64,000 bases of DNA from Massilia antarctica (GCF_015689335.1 NZ_CP065053.1:2976001-3040000), one strand, 5' to 3'; shown: positions 35,424 through 44,830, counted from the first letter of the stretch. Notes: generated from the letters alone by a model not told the origin. Translations and numbers: made by a program.

Positions 35424-35744
35424 TTACCTGCGCGAAATGAGCATGCCGATGATGCAGCCGGCCGCAGCGCCGATCCCGACCGCTTTCCACGGGTTTTCCT
35501 GCACGTATTCGTCAGTCGCCTTGGCGGCGACCTTGGTCTTTTGGACCACGGCTTCTTCCAGGCGAATCAGGTCCGCCTTGGCGCTCGACAGGGTGCGCTC
35601 GAACTTGGCCTTGGCTGCCTGCAGTTCTTCGCCGGTCAACTGGCTGCCGTGGCGCAGCCACTGTTCGGCATCCTGGATCACGGATTTCAAGTCGTTCACC
35701 AACTGGTCGCGCGCGCCTGGTTTGGTTGGAATGGATTCGATCAT
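35424..35744 (-). CDS. DUF883 family protein (ElaB/YqjD type)
   Basis: A 106-residue protein. Residues 10-75 form a long amphipathic helix (LVNDLKSVIQDAEQWLR ... KFERTLSSAKADLIRLEEAV). The C-terminus is a Gly-rich anchor, NPWKAVGIGAAAGCIIGML, ending in RR. E. coli YqjD and ElaB use this tail to sit in the inner membrane and bind stationary-phase ribosomes through the N-terminus. It is first in the three-gene set, with five bases to the YqjE-like gene. The 106 bases upstream separate it from ubiA. Confidence 0.88.
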   Translation of the reverse strand: MIESIPTKPGARDQLVNDLKSVIQDAEQWLRHGSQLTGEELQAAKAKFERTLSSAKADLIRLEEAVVQKTKVAAKATDEYVQENPWKAVGIGAAAGCIIGMLISRR

Positions 35745-35850
35745 GGTTTGTTACCTCGTAAGTGAATGGATGGGAAAGCCCGGTGGTCCGAACGGTCGAT
35801 GTCGAATTTGCGCGCTGGCAATATTGACTTTCCGTGTTATCGGAACAACA

Positions 35851-36705
35851 TCAGCTGAACGCGTAGTCTAACGCCACGCCGGCAAAAAGGGCCGCACCCA
35901 ACCAATTGTTGTGGCGAAAAGCTGCAAAACAAGCCATGCGCTCGCGTTCACGAATCAAAGTGTAGTGATAAAGCGCCACCGCGGCGGCCGCGGCCACGCC
36001 ACCCACGAACCAGCCGCGCAAGCCTTCGAGCCAGCCGCACACGAGGATGATGGCCAGGGCGGCGCCGTAGCACAGCATGACGGCGGCCACGTCGAAGCGT
36101 CCGAAGGTGATGGCCGAGGTGCGGATGCCGATCCGGATGTCGTCGTCGCGGTCGACCATGGCGTATTCGGTGTCGTAGGCGATGGCCCAGAACACATTGG
36201 CCAGCAGCAGCCACCAAGCCACGGCCGGCACCTGGTTCTGCACGGCGGCAAAACCCATCGGGATGCCGAAGCCGAAGGCGATGCCCAGGTAGGCTTGGGG
36301 AATGGCGAAAAAGCGCTTGAAGTAGGGATAGCTGCCGGCGATGATGACGGCCGCCACCGAGAGCTGCTTGGTCAGGGTATTGAGCGGCAGGATCAGCAGG
36401 AAGGAAATCAAGGACAGGGTGGCGGCGACGGCCAGCGCTTCCCAGCTCTTGATGCGCCCGCTGGTGAGGGGACGTTCGGCGGTGCGCTTGACGTGCTTGT
36501 CGAAGTCGCGGTCGGCGTAATCGTTGATGGCGCAGCCGGCCGAGCGCATCAGGATGGTGCCGAGGGTGAAGATGACGACGACGGCGGGGGCGGGCCTGCC
36601 CTGCGCGGCGATCCACAGGGCGATCAGGGTGGGCCAGAGCAGCAGCAGGATGCCGATCGGCTTGTCCAGCCGGATCAGGCGGAAGTACAGCGACAACTTG
36701 TTCAT
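35851..36705 (-). CDS. ubiA: 4-hydroxybenzoate octaprenyltransferase
   Basis: A 284-residue integral membrane prenyltransferase with about eight helices. Both Asp-rich motifs are visible: [15 protein letters not shown] and the second around [12 protein letters not shown]. The N-terminus ([21 protein letters not shown]) is typical. It attaches the polyprenyl tail to 4-hydroxybenzoate in ubiquinone synthesis, using chains derived from the IspA product. Confidence 0.95.
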   Translation of the reverse strand: MNKLSLYFRLIRLDKPIGILLLLWPTLIALWIAAQGRPAPAVVVIFTLGTILMRSAGCAINDYADRDFDKHVKRTAERPLTSGRIKSWEALAVAATLSLISFLLILPLNTLTKQLSVAAVIIAGSYPYFKRFFAIPQAYLGIAFGFGIPMGFAAVQNQVPAVAWWLLLANVFWAIAYDTEYAMVDRDDDIRIGIRTSAITFGRFDVAAVMLCYGAALAIILVCGWLEGLRGWFVGGVAAAAAVALYHYTLIRERERMACFAAFRHNNWLGAALFAGVALDYAFS

Positions 36706-36809
36706 GGTCGGATCGCTGGCGCGACTGTCGTGGGCATGGCTTGGATTTTACTGTGTTTGCAGGGAAACGTGAACGCCGCGTTGCGAAGGCAAGCCGCGCA
36801 CGGCCTCGC

Positions 36810-38834
36810 TCAGCGAACCGGTCGGTCCTGCCGCGCCAACAGCGCGGTCAGCGTGGCCACCAGTTCCGTCACGATATACGGCTTTGCCACATGCGCCTGA
36901 AAACCGGCATCGAACGCCCTCTGGCGATCCTGGGTGCTGGCGAATGCGGTCAGGGCGACTGCCGGCAAGGTGTCGCCCGCAAAGCCACGCCGCCGTATTT
37001 CGCCGATCAGCTGGTAGCCATCCATCTGCGGCATGCCGATATCGCTCACGACCATGTCGAGCGTCTCGCTCCCGAGCAAATCAAGCGCCAGGAGCGCCGA
37101 TGGTGCCGTGAGCACGTGCGCGCCATGTGCGCTGAGCACGTCCTTCACCAACTCGCGCGTATCGGCGGCGTCTTCCACGAGCAGAATGCGGCGCTGTGCA
37201 AGCATGCGCGATTGCGCCGTCGGCATCGCCGCCATCGCCGGGTGCTGGCGGGCAGGCCCCGTGCCGTCTCCCGCGCAGGCAACGGGAAAGCGTAGCGTAA
37301 AGCTGGTGCCAAGCCCGCGCCCCGGACTTGTCACCGCAATGGTCCCCGAATGCAGTTCGGCGAGCTGTTTCGCAATCGACAGGCCGATGCCCAGGCCGCC
37401 ATGGCGGCGCGTGCTCGAGGCGTCTTCCTGGCCGAATTTGTCGAACACATACGGCAGGAATTCGGCAGCGATGCCGCACCCGCTGTCTTCGATGACGATC
37501 TGCACCAGACTGTGCGAGACGAGCGACGCGCGCACCTGAACCGTGCCTCCTTCCGGCGTGAACGTGATTGCATTGCTCAGGATATTGTAGAGCACCTGCT
37601 GGAGTCGGTGCACGTCGCCCGCGATCGCCGCCGCGCCGACGGCATATTGCGTGACCAGCTTGAGCTGCTTGGCGTCGGTCATCGCCCGCACCGAATCGGT
37701 GGCCGCGCGCAGCAGGCCGGCCACCGCGATGTTGTGCAGCTCCAGAGTGAGCTTGCCGGTGACGATCGAGGACACATCGAGCAGATCCTCGATCAGCTTG
37801 GCCTGCAGTTTGGCGTTGCGTTCGATAATATTGAGCGAGTGCTGCAGGTCGGGCGCATCGCGGTGCTGAATGCGCAGAAGTTGAGTATGACCGATGACCG
37901 CGGTGAGCGGCGTGCGCAGCTCATGCGAGAGCAGGGCAAGGAACTCGTCCTTGAGGCGCCCCAGGCGCTCGGCATTCTGGCGCCCCGCACGTTCAGTTTC
38001 GATGGCATGCACGACGTCGGAGACATCGCGCGCGGAGATCGAGGTACCGATAAACGCATGGTCCTTATCCTGCACCCGTGCCAGCGACACTTCCAGGTGC
38101 AGCGTTTGCGCATCGATGACGGTGCTCATTTTCGCTGTCAATGGCGATGCGCCGGCATGGAGTCGCGCCAGTAGCGCATCGAGCATGGCTGACCAAAACG
38201 GCAGCTCGGAAGCCGGCTGGTTGTGGCGCGGGCGACACTGGAACAGCCGCTCCGCCCCGGTGCTCCAATACAGGACGTTATCGCGCGGGCCGAGCGAGAA
38301 AATCGCATCCGACGAGTGCTGCAGCAAACTGGCCAGGTAATGCTCCGAAATCACCGATTGACGATAGGCGACGTTATCGACCGCTTTGGGTGCCGCCAGC
38401 CGGACGTTGGCGCGGTCCAGGGTGGTGCGCAGGCGCGAGCGCTGGCGGCTTGCCTGCACTGCGCGCGTCAACTTCTCGCCCAGGCGCGGATCGCCCAGCG
38501 CCACCAGGGACCAGTTCGGACCGAGCATGGGCACATACCGCAATTCGGTTTGTACCGCCTCGAACTGTTCCCTCGCAGGTACGAAGAGAATCTGTCCGAC
38601 CGGCCAGACAGTGCGAATCCGACGGGCGATCGAGGCAGCATTGCCGACGCCCGGCCCGACGAGAGCGACGGACGGCTCGCGGTCCTGGCCGATCAGTTCC
38701 AGGATGCACTCGACGGCGCCGGCCGGCGCAGCCAGGACGGCGTCGAGTTGCTGCTCCTTGAGCGGCTGCGCGAGCGCGCCATCGATGTCCGCGTGCGGGT
38801 CCGGGACGATGAGCAGGAGGAGTTTATAGTTCAC
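36810..38834 (-). CDS. Hybrid sensor histidine kinase / response regulator
   Basis: A 674-residue protein. Residues 1-150 form a divergent receiver-like N-domain (MNYKLLLLIVPDPHADIDGA). A PAS domain follows (~163-280, SEHYLASLLQHSSDAIFSLG), then HisKA with H304 in LLSHELRTPL, the HATPase domain (DSGCGIAAEFLPYVFDKFG, GGLGIGLSIAKQLAE), and a C-terminal receiver with the phospho-Asp in VVSDIGMPQMDGYQ. No membrane helix, so it senses a cytoplasmic signal. GTG start, seven bases after the acyl-CoA dehydrogenase stop, with which it is probably coupled. Its output partner is unknown. Confidence 0.9.
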   Translation of the reverse strand: MNYKLLLLIVPDPHADIDGALAQPLKEQQLDAVLAAPAGAVECILELIGQDREPSVALVGPGVGNAASIARRIRTVWPVGQILFVPAREQFEAVQTELRYVPMLGPNWSLVALGDPRLGEKLTRAVQASRQRSRLRTTLDRANVRLAAPKAVDNVAYRQSVISEHYLASLLQHSSDAIFSLGPRDNVLYWSTGAERLFQCRPRHNQPASELPFWSAMLDALLARLHAGASPLTAKMSTVIDAQTLHLEVSLARVQDKDHAFIGTSISARDVSDVVHAIETERAGRQNAERLGRLKDEFLALLSHELRTPLTAVIGHTQLLRIQHRDAPDLQHSLNIIERNAKLQAKLIEDLLDVSSIVTGKLTLELHNIAVAGLLRAATDSVRAMTDAKQLKLVTQYAVGAAAIAGDVHRLQQVLYNILSNAITFTPEGGTVQVRASLVSHSLVQIVIEDSGCGIAAEFLPYVFDKFGQEDASSTRRHGGLGIGLSIAKQLAELHSGTIAVTSPGRGLGTSFTLRFPVACAGDGTGPARQHPAMAAMPTAQSRMLAQRRILLVEDAADTRELVKDVLSAHGAHVLTAPSALLALDLLGSETLDMVVSDIGMPQMDGYQLIGEIRRRGFAGDTLPAVALTAFASTQDRQRAFDAGFQAHVAKPYIVTELVATLTALLARQDRPVR

Positions 38835-38841
38835 GGCGCGC

Positions 38842-39999
38842 TTACAGTAACGGCAAGCCCAGCAAAGAGCGCCCGGCCCAGATTTTCAGCATATCGGTCG
38901 TGGGTGACATCACATGGCCGGCGCGTGCATCGCGTAGCATCTGGCTCACCCGGCTGTTCTCGCGGTAGGCGATGCCGCCGCAAATCGTCATCGCTTCATT
39001 GGTGACCGCCACGGCGGTCTCGGCGGCATCGGCCTTGCAGGACAAAATGAAGGGGAGCGCGTCCGGGTCGCCGCGGTCGCCGCGCTCTCCGGCTGCGTAC
39101 AGCAGTTGCCGTGTTTTTTCGATGGACCTCCACATGTCGGCGTACTTCATCTGCAACGGCTCTACGTGGCGCAACGAGTCGCCGGTATGGTTGTAGCGCC
39201 GCGTGCGCATATGCTCGCCAACGGCCTCGAGTGCGGATTGCGCGATGCCGAGGTAACTGCCCGCCATTGCCATGAGAAAGTAGGGCGCGATGACTTCAAA
39301 TACGTACCAGATCTGGTCGCCAGTGTCGCCCAACAGATTGGTGAGCGGCACACGCGCATCCGTCAGGCGCATGCCGCGCGACGAGTTTCCGCGCATGCCG
39401 AAGCCATGCCAAGGTTCAAGCCATTCGACCCCGACTGCGTCGCTGTCGACGATCAGGCAGCTCAAGTCGCCAATTTCGCCGGAATCCGGACTCAGTGCCG
39501 AGATCACGTAGGAGTCGGCGCGCCCGCCGTTGGTGACGAACTGCTTGGTTCCATTGACCAGGAACTGGCCGCCGGCGAGGGTGATCAAGGTGTCGGACAG
39601 ATAGAAATTGGCGCCGGTCCCGGTTTCGGACAGGGCCAGGGTGGTGATATGCTCCCCGCGCGCAATCTTGCTCAGGTAATGTTCGGATTGGTAGGATGTC
39701 GCCTTGGCGGCGATCACGGCCGTCCCCACGCAATGCATGCCGAAGCACAGCGCGGACGACGGGCAGGCCTTGCCCAGCGTTTCGGTCAGCACCGCCAGCG
39801 CGAGCAGGCCCTGGCCATGGCCGCCGAGTTGTTCCGGCACTTGCAACCCCATCAGCCCGGCCTTCGACAGCGCGGCCATCGAACGGGCAGGCCAGGCGGC
39901 CTCTCTGTCGACCTCGGAAGCGAAAGGAGCGATCTCGCTGGCGACAGTCGCCGCAGTATCTTTCAGGCTGAGAAGTTTGGTCGCAAACATGGTGAGCAT
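38842..39999 (-). CDS. Acyl-CoA dehydrogenase family protein
   Basis: A 385-residue flavoenzyme. FAD/substrate motifs are LALSETGTGANF and QFVTNGGRADSYVIS. The C-terminal helix region has ICGGIAYREN, where the Glu is at the usual catalytic position, and ends in RDARAGHVMSPTTDMLKIWA. It removes two hydrogens from an acyl-CoA or related thioester and passes electrons to ETF. The ATG at 39999 has AGGAC nine bases before it. Downstream the sensor kinase gene follows after seven bases. Substrate class cannot be fixed. Confidence 0.88.
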   Translation of the reverse strand: MLTMFATKLLSLKDTAATVASEIAPFASEVDREAAWPARSMAALSKAGLMGLQVPEQLGGHGQGLLALAVLTETLGKACPSSALCFGMHCVGTAVIAAKATSYQSEHYLSKIARGEHITTLALSETGTGANFYLSDTLITLAGGQFLVNGTKQFVTNGGRADSYVISALSPDSGEIGDLSCLIVDSDAVGVEWLEPWHGFGMRGNSSRGMRLTDARVPLTNLLGDTGDQIWYVFEVIAPYFLMAMAGSYLGIAQSALEAVGEHMRTRRYNHTGDSLRHVEPLQMKYADMWRSIEKTRQLLYAAGERGDRGDPDALPFILSCKADAAETAVAVTNEAMTICGGIAYRENSRVSQMLRDARAGHVMSPTTDMLKIWAGRSLLGLPLL

Positions 40000-40357
40000 C
40001 CAGTCCTGTCGAAAAAAGCGAGTTCGGCGGCAGATCCGGGGAGATCGCGCCAGATGCGCTGTGTCACTTAGGTAACACGATTGTAGCGTTTTCGCTATCG
40101 GAGCATATTTCCAATGGATGCAATCGAAGCGGTCCGGGACGGACCTCGTTTGTGCCGCCTCGTGGGGTGGGCGCGCGACCTTGCCAAGCCCGCCGCAGGC
40201 ATGCTGGCGCCCTCCTTAGCGCGGGCGCGCAACGAACAGGGTGGGGGCGGTGCCGGGCGAATCGGTCAGGGCTGGCGTTCCCGCGCAGGGCGCGATGGCC
40301 AGGCGTTCCCCGACCCCGGCCTTGGCGGCCCAGGCGTGCCGGTCATCGTGCCCCGGC
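40000..40357. other. Intergenic region between oxyR and acyl-CoA dehydrogenase gene
   Basis: 358 bases without a convincing gene; it should hold the promoter of the acyl-CoA dehydrogenase operon near 40000-40110, which is AT-richer than the rest. At 40270-40290 there is a short match (CGTTCCCGCGCAGG) to the inverted repeat at 42666-42744, possibly a degraded copy. Confidence 0.5.
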
Positions 40358-41314
40358 TTACATCTCCCGATCGGGCACGACCCCGTCGGGCACGAACATG
40401 TCGACACCAGGCAGCTCGCAGGCGGCAACCGCCTCGCACACCGCGTCGATCGCGGCGCGGCGGGTAAAACTCTTGCGCCAGACGATGACCACGCGGCGCT
40501 CCGGCACCGGCGCTTCGAACGGCACGAAGGCCAGCATGTTGCTGCGCGAATGCATGTCGGGTACAGAGGCGCGCGGCAGCACGGTCAGGCCGATGCCGCT
40601 GGCAACCATGTGGCGGATCGTTTCCAGCGACGAACCTTCAAAGGTGCGCTGCATGCCGTTGCCGGGCGACGAAAAGCGCGCCATTTCCGGACACACTTCC
40701 AGCACCTGGTCGCGGAAGCAGTGACCGTTGCCCAATAACAACATCGTTTCGGATTTCAAATCCTGGGCCGAAATGGCGCTGCGCTTGGCCCACGGATGGT
40801 TTTGCGGCACGGCCACGACGAACGGTTCGTCGTACAGGGTTTGCATGGACATGCCATGTTCCGGCAGCGGCAGCGCCATGATGGCCGCGTCCAGTTCGCC
40901 CTGGCGCAGCAATTCGAGCAGGCGCACGGTGAAGTTTTCCTGCAAGATCAGCGGCATCTGCGGCACCCGCTCGATGATGTTCTTCACCAGCGGCGGCAGC
41001 AGGTAGGGGCCGATGGTATAGATCACGCCCAGGCGCAGGGGGCCGGCCAGCGGGTCCTTGTTCTGCTTGGCGAGTTCCTTGATGGCGGCGGTCTGTTCGA
41101 GCACTCTTTCAGCCTGCGCGATGATCTGCGCCCCGAGCGGGGTGACGGAAATTTCCGCTCCGCCGCGCTCGAACAGCACCACGCCGAGCTCGTCTTCGAG
41201 CTTCTTGATGGCGACCGACAAGGTCGGTTGGGCGACGTAACACGCTTCGGCGGCATGCCCGAAATGTCTCGCACGCGCGACGGCAACGATATATTTCAGT
41301 TCAGTCAGGGTCAT
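40358..41314 (-). CDS. oxyR: Hydrogen-peroxide-sensing LysR regulator OxyR
   Basis: A 318-residue LysR regulator. The N-terminal HTH reads MTLTELKYIVAVARARHFGH. The redox pair lies in NGHCFRDQVLEVC: C199 and C208, the same numbers and spacing as E. coli OxyR, joined by an NGHCxRD signature. H2O2 oxidises the pair and turns on catalase, peroxidase and related genes. The start MTLTELKYI fits other OxyR proteins; the in-frame upstream extension does not. It diverges from a PilT/PilU-family gene. Confidence 0.94.
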   Translation of the reverse strand: MTLTELKYIVAVARARHFGHAAEACYVAQPTLSVAIKKLEDELGVVLFERGGAEISVTPLGAQIIAQAERVLEQTAAIKELAKQNKDPLAGPLRLGVIYTIGPYLLPPLVKNIIERVPQMPLILQENFTVRLLELLRQGELDAAIMALPLPEHGMSMQTLYDEPFVVAVPQNHPWAKRSAISAQDLKSETMLLLGNGHCFRDQVLEVCPEMARFSSPGNGMQRTFEGSSLETIRHMVASGIGLTVLPRASVPDMHSRSNMLAFVPFEAPVPERRVVIVWRKSFTRRAAIDAVCEAVAACELPGVDMFVPDGVVPDREM

Positions 41315-41467
41315 AAAGATCGGTGCAGGAAGAGGACGGGCGCGGCGCGGCCGTCGTGACACGATGTTGCTGGTGAGTCAGCAAAGAAATTATATTCTAC
41401 CGGAATGCAGTCGATATAATTGGGCCGCAGGCGGATTTTCGACCTGCCGATCACTTGAAAGGCGAGC

Positions 41468-42640
41468 ATGTCCACCACTTTTGGCCCTCTGGAAGCGCAG
41501 GCCTACATCCATAAATTACTGACCGTGATGCACCATCAGGGCGGTTCCGACCTGTTCATCTCGGCTGATTTTCCTCCGAGCATGAAGTATCAGGGTTCCA
41601 TGAAACCGATGAGTCAGCAAAAGCTGACCGGCGAAGTCACGCGCGCGCTGGCCCTGTCGTTGATGAACGACAAGCAACGCAATGAGTTCGAGAAGGAAAT
41701 GGAATGTAATTTTGCAATTTCGTTACCGAATGTGTGTCGTTTTCGCGTCAATGTGTACGTGCAGCAACAGTGCGTGGCGATGGTGGTGCGCACGATTGCC
41801 TCCGAAATCCCGAATTTCGAGAAGCTCGACCTGCCGGAAGTGCTGAAAGAGGTCGTGATGACCAAGCGCGGCCTGGTACTGGTGGTGGGCGGCACGGGGT
41901 CGGGCAAGTCGACCACCCTGGCGGCGATGATCGATTACCGCAACGCCAATTCGGCGGGCCACATCATCACGGTGGAAGACCCGGTCGAGTACGTCCACAG
42001 GAACAAGAACTGCCTGATCACCCACCGCGAAGTGGGCGTGGACACGCATTCGTGGCACGCGGCGCTGAAAAACACGCTGCGCCAGGCGCCGGACGTGATC
42101 CTGATCGGCGAGATCCGCGATACCGAGACGATGGAGCACGCGATCGCGTTCGCCGAAACGGGCCACCTGTGCCTGGGCACCCTGCACGCGAACAACTCGA
42201 ACCAGACCATGGACCGGATCATCAACTTCTTCCCCGAAGAGCGGCGCAACCAGCTGCTGATGGACTTGTCGTCGAACCTGCGCGCGATCGTCTCGCAGCG
42301 GCTGGTGCGCACGGAAGACGGCAAGGGGCGCAAGGCGGCCATCGAGATTTTGCTTAATACGGCAACGATCAGCGAGATGATCCTGAAGGGGAATTTCCAG
42401 TCGATCAAGGAGATCATGCACAAGTCGCGCGAGCTGGGCATGTGCACCTTCGACCAGGCGCTGTACGAGTTATACAACCGCGGCCAGATCGGCTACGACG
42501 AAGCGATCCGCAACGCCGATTCGGCCAACGGCTTGCGCCTGCAGATCAAACTGCGGGGCGACCGCAAGGAACCCGGCACCGCTACCGCATCGCGCTCGAA
42601 TGATCTGTCGATGGCGGTGGACGAGGAAGAAGAAGAGTAA
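41468..42640 (+). CDS. PilT/PilU-family ATPase, third copy in window
   Basis: A 390-residue protein. Walker A GGTGSGKSTT, Asp box IITVEDPVEYVH, Walker B DVILIGEIRD, His box GHLCLGTLHAN. The post-EILLN region reads TATISEMILKG, without AIRNLIRE, so it is nearer PilU than PilT. It differs from the PilU at 27504-28640 in the N-terminus and in an acidic C-terminal tail (DEEEEE). AAGGCGAG before the ATG supports the start. It stands alone, with no other pilus gene nearby, and is probably an accessory retraction ATPase. Confidence 0.9.
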   Translation: MSTTFGPLEAQAYIHKLLTVMHHQGGSDLFISADFPPSMKYQGSMKPMSQQKLTGEVTRALALSLMNDKQRNEFEKEMECNFAISLPNVCRFRVNVYVQQQCVAMVVRTIASEIPNFEKLDLPEVLKEVVMTKRGLVLVVGGTGSGKSTTLAAMIDYRNANSAGHIITVEDPVEYVHRNKNCLITHREVGVDTHSWHAALKNTLRQAPDVILIGEIRDTETMEHAIAFAETGHLCLGTLHANNSNQTMDRIINFFPEERRNQLLMDLSSNLRAIVSQRLVRTEDGKGRKAAIEILLNTATISEMILKGNFQSIKEIMHKSRELGMCTFDQALYELYNRGQIGYDEAIRNADSANGLRLQIKLRGDRKEPGTATASRSNDLSMAVDEEEEE

Positions 42641-42665
42641 CCCCCCGCCGTTCCCGCCGCTACAT

Positions 42666-42744
42666 CGTCGTTCCCGCGCAGGCGGGAACCCAAGTTTTTT
42701 CGGCTTAGCAACGGGCTTGGGTTCCCGCCTGCGCGGGAACGACG
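42666..42744. repeat. Perfect 29-bp inverted repeat (REP/dRS3-like)
   Basis: Two 29-base arms at 42666-42694 and 42716-42744 are exact reverse complements, separated by 21 bases that begin with six T. Each arm contains its own smaller palindrome, TTCCCGCGCAGGCGGGAA, similar to the Neisseria dRS3 pattern and to REP-like units common in Burkholderiales. It lies in the gap between the PilU-like gene and rfaE2. It can fold into a strong hairpin and may also end the upstream transcript. Confidence 0.85.
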
Positions 42745-42781
42745 GAGGTAGCGAAATTGGTTAATACAGTACTTTGATCCC

Positions 42782-43255
42782 ATGCCCGACTTCGAAAACA
42801 AACTCTGCACCCGCCTTGACCTCGCCGCCCGCGTCGCCGCCCTGCCCAAACCGGTCGTGCTGACCAACGGCGTGTTCGACATCCTGCACCGCGGCCACGT
42901 GACCTACCTCGCGCAAGCGCGCGCCCTGGGCGCCTCGCTGGTGGTGGCCGCCAACACCGACGCCTCGGTCAAACGCCTCGGAAAAGGCGACGACCGTCCG
43001 CTCAACACCGCCGCCGACCGCATGGCCGTGCTGGCCGCGCTCGAATCGGTCAGCCTGGTGGTCGACTTCGACGAAGACACCGCCCTCGAAGTGGTCCTCG
43101 AAGCGCGCCCCGACATCTACGCCAAGGGCGGCGACTACGACATGCAGGCCATCCCAGAAGGCCAGGCCGTGCTGGCCTACGGCGGCCAGGCCGTCGCCAT
43201 CGATTTCGAACACGACCGCTCGACCACCAAGCTGCTCTCTAAAATCCGCACATAA
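42782..43255 (+). CDS. rfaE2: D-glycero-beta-D-manno-heptose 1-phosphate adenylyltransferase
   Basis: A 157-residue free-standing nucleotidyltransferase corresponding to the C-terminal half of HldE. The nucleotide site is VVLTNGVFDILHRGHVTYL (HxGH motif) and the C-terminal part ends DFEHDRSTTKLLSKI. It activates heptose 1-phosphate to ADP-heptose for lipopolysaccharide inner core. The kinase half (RfaE1) is not in this window. Two genes of other types follow on the same strand. Confidence 0.93.
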   Translation: MPDFENKLCTRLDLAARVAALPKPVVLTNGVFDILHRGHVTYLAQARALGASLVVAANTDASVKRLGKGDDRPLNTAADRMAVLAALESVSLVVDFDEDTALEVVLEARPDIYAKGGDYDMQAIPEGQAVLAYGGQAVAIDFEHDRSTTKLLSKIRT

Positions 43256-43265
43256 GGAACCTGCC

Positions 43266-44312
43266 ATGGGTGGAAACGCCATGAAATACGTCGGCGTCAC
43301 CCGCCAGTCGGCCGCCGATTACGCCGCCATCACCGCCGCCGTGATCGACAAGCTGCGCGCGCTGTTCCCGGCGATTCGCTGCCAGCCGATCCTCGCCTAC
43401 GGCCGCAAGGAGACCTTCGGCGATAGCGACATCCTGATCGAATCGACCCACCTGCCGCCCGACTGGATCGAGCAGGTCAAAGCCGTTTTCGCGCCGCAAG
43501 ACCTGATCGTCAACGGCGACGTGGTCTCCTTCGATTTCCGCGCGATGCAGATCGACCTGATCACCACCCCGGCGGATGAAATGGAATTCGCCGCGTCGTA
43601 CTACGCATTCAACGACCTTGGCAACCTGATGGGCCGGATCGCCCACAAGATGGGCCTCAAGTACGGCCATGACGGTCTGTGGAAACTCCTGCGCGACAAC
43701 GACCAGGTGTTCGCCGAGATCCTCATCACGCGCGACGTCGCCAAAACGTTCGCCCTGCTCGGCTACGACCACGCGCGCTACCTGCAAGGCTTCGAGACCC
43801 TCGACGACGTGTTCGAATTCGCCGCCTCGACCCCGTACTTTCACCGCCAGATCTACCTGCTCGACAACCGCAACGCCGCCAGCCGCGTGCGCGACGCCAA
43901 GCGGCCGTCGTACACCGCGTTCCTGGCGTGGATAGCGGACAAGCCGGAACTGGACCGCTATACCTGGTCGGCCTGGGACGGCGGGCGCAGCTCGCCCGAG
44001 CGCGATGCCGAACGGGCCGACTGGGAACGGCGCATCTTCAACGACATCTTCCTTGAGGCGCGTCCGCAGTACCTCAAGGCGATCGAGGAGCACGACACCC
44101 ACAAGCGCGCCAAACTGGTATGGAATGGCACGCTCGTCGCCGCGCACACCGGCTACCAGGGCCGCGAACTGGGCGAGTTCATGGCCGCCTGCCGCGCCAG
44201 TTTCATGAACGCGCCGCACGATGCGGCGCTGTCGTTCGAGCAGTGGGTGCTCACCCTCACGCCCGACGGCGTGATCGACCAGGTCCGCGCTTTTCAAAAG
44301 GTCTGGTCATGA
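43266..44312 (+). CDS. Nucleotidyltransferase-like protein
   Basis: A 348-residue protein. AAGGAA six bases before ATG 43266 supports the start. The N-terminal third resembles a pol-beta-type nucleotidyltransferase: YGRKETFGDSDILIE (G..D.D) and, about 40 residues on, DVVSFDFRAMQIDLIT with the third acidic residue. The rest is helical (DLGNLMGRIAHKMGLKYGHD) and not assigned. It may add nucleotides to RNA or a protein, like AMPylators or small NTases. It lies between rfaE2 and a secreted protein and overlaps the latter by four bases. Family call tentative. Confidence 0.55.
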   Translation: MGGNAMKYVGVTRQSAADYAAITAAVIDKLRALFPAIRCQPILAYGRKETFGDSDILIESTHLPPDWIEQVKAVFAPQDLIVNGDVVSFDFRAMQIDLITTPADEMEFAASYYAFNDLGNLMGRIAHKMGLKYGHDGLWKLLRDNDQVFAEILITRDVAKTFALLGYDHARYLQGFETLDDVFEFAASTPYFHRQIYLLDNRNAASRVRDAKRPSYTAFLAWIADKPELDRYTWSAWDGGRSSPERDAERADWERRIFNDIFLEARPQYLKAIEEHDTHKRAKLVWNGTLVAAHTGYQGRELGEFMAACRASFMNAPHDAALSFEQWVLTLTPDGVIDQVRAFQKVWS

Positions 44313-44830
44313 AACGACAGAAGATCCTTCTCGCCGGACTGTTCGCCGCCTTCGTTTCCACCGTTGTCGCGGCGCAGGAGAATCCCGGGCTCGAGGCTGG
44401 CCTGATCGGCGCCATGAAATATGACCGGAATTCGAACCAGCGCGCAGGCAGCTCCGGAGAAGCGATCCGGGCCTACATGAAAGCGGGCTACGTCAATCCG
44501 CGTCCGAACGGGCGCGCCGATTACACCGACTACTACCTTCTCAATCAAGCGGCCACCTTTCTGGGGCACCCGCTGGTGGTGATCGAAGAGGAATACATGA
44601 CCCGCTATGTCGGCTGTTGCGTCAGCGAGGGGCTCGGCGTGACGGTCAAGGTGGTCACCAACACGGCAGCGCTGAAAAAATTCGCGACGCTCAACCGCTG
44701 CCGGCTGGAAGAAAATGTCGATCCTGGCGCCGAACTGCGGTCATTCAGCATCAGGAACACCTTGCCGAAAGCACGTTGTGCGACCTTGAGTTGCCGCGAA
44801 CGCGACGCGCAAAGCTACATCAAGGATTGA
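44309..44830 (+). CDS. Exported protein of unknown function
   Basis: A 173-residue protein with a signal peptide (KILLAGLFAAFVSTVVAAQ, cut after VAA). The mature part contains six Cys (GCCVSEGLG, NRCRLEEN, RCATLSCRE) likely to form disulfides, and begins PGLEAGLIGAMKYDRNSN. No family recognised. The ATG overlaps the upstream stop (ATGA), so it is translated together with the nucleotidyltransferase-like gene, an unusual pairing of a cytoplasmic enzyme and a periplasmic protein. Confidence 0.65.
   Translation: MKRQKILLAGLFAAFVSTVVAAQENPGLEAGLIGAMKYDRNSNQRAGSSGEAIRAYMKAGYVNPRPNGRADYTDYYLLNQAATFLGHPLVVIEEEYMTRYVGCCVSEGLGVTVKVVTNTAALKKFATLNRCRLEENVDPGAELRSFSIRNTLPKARCATLSCRERDAQSYIKD

Noticed and set aside
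40114..40738. Several overlapping plus-strand frames between the acyl-CoA dehydrogenase gene and oxyR
   Set aside because: They are in mutually shifted phases, have no family features and run into the antisense of oxyR.
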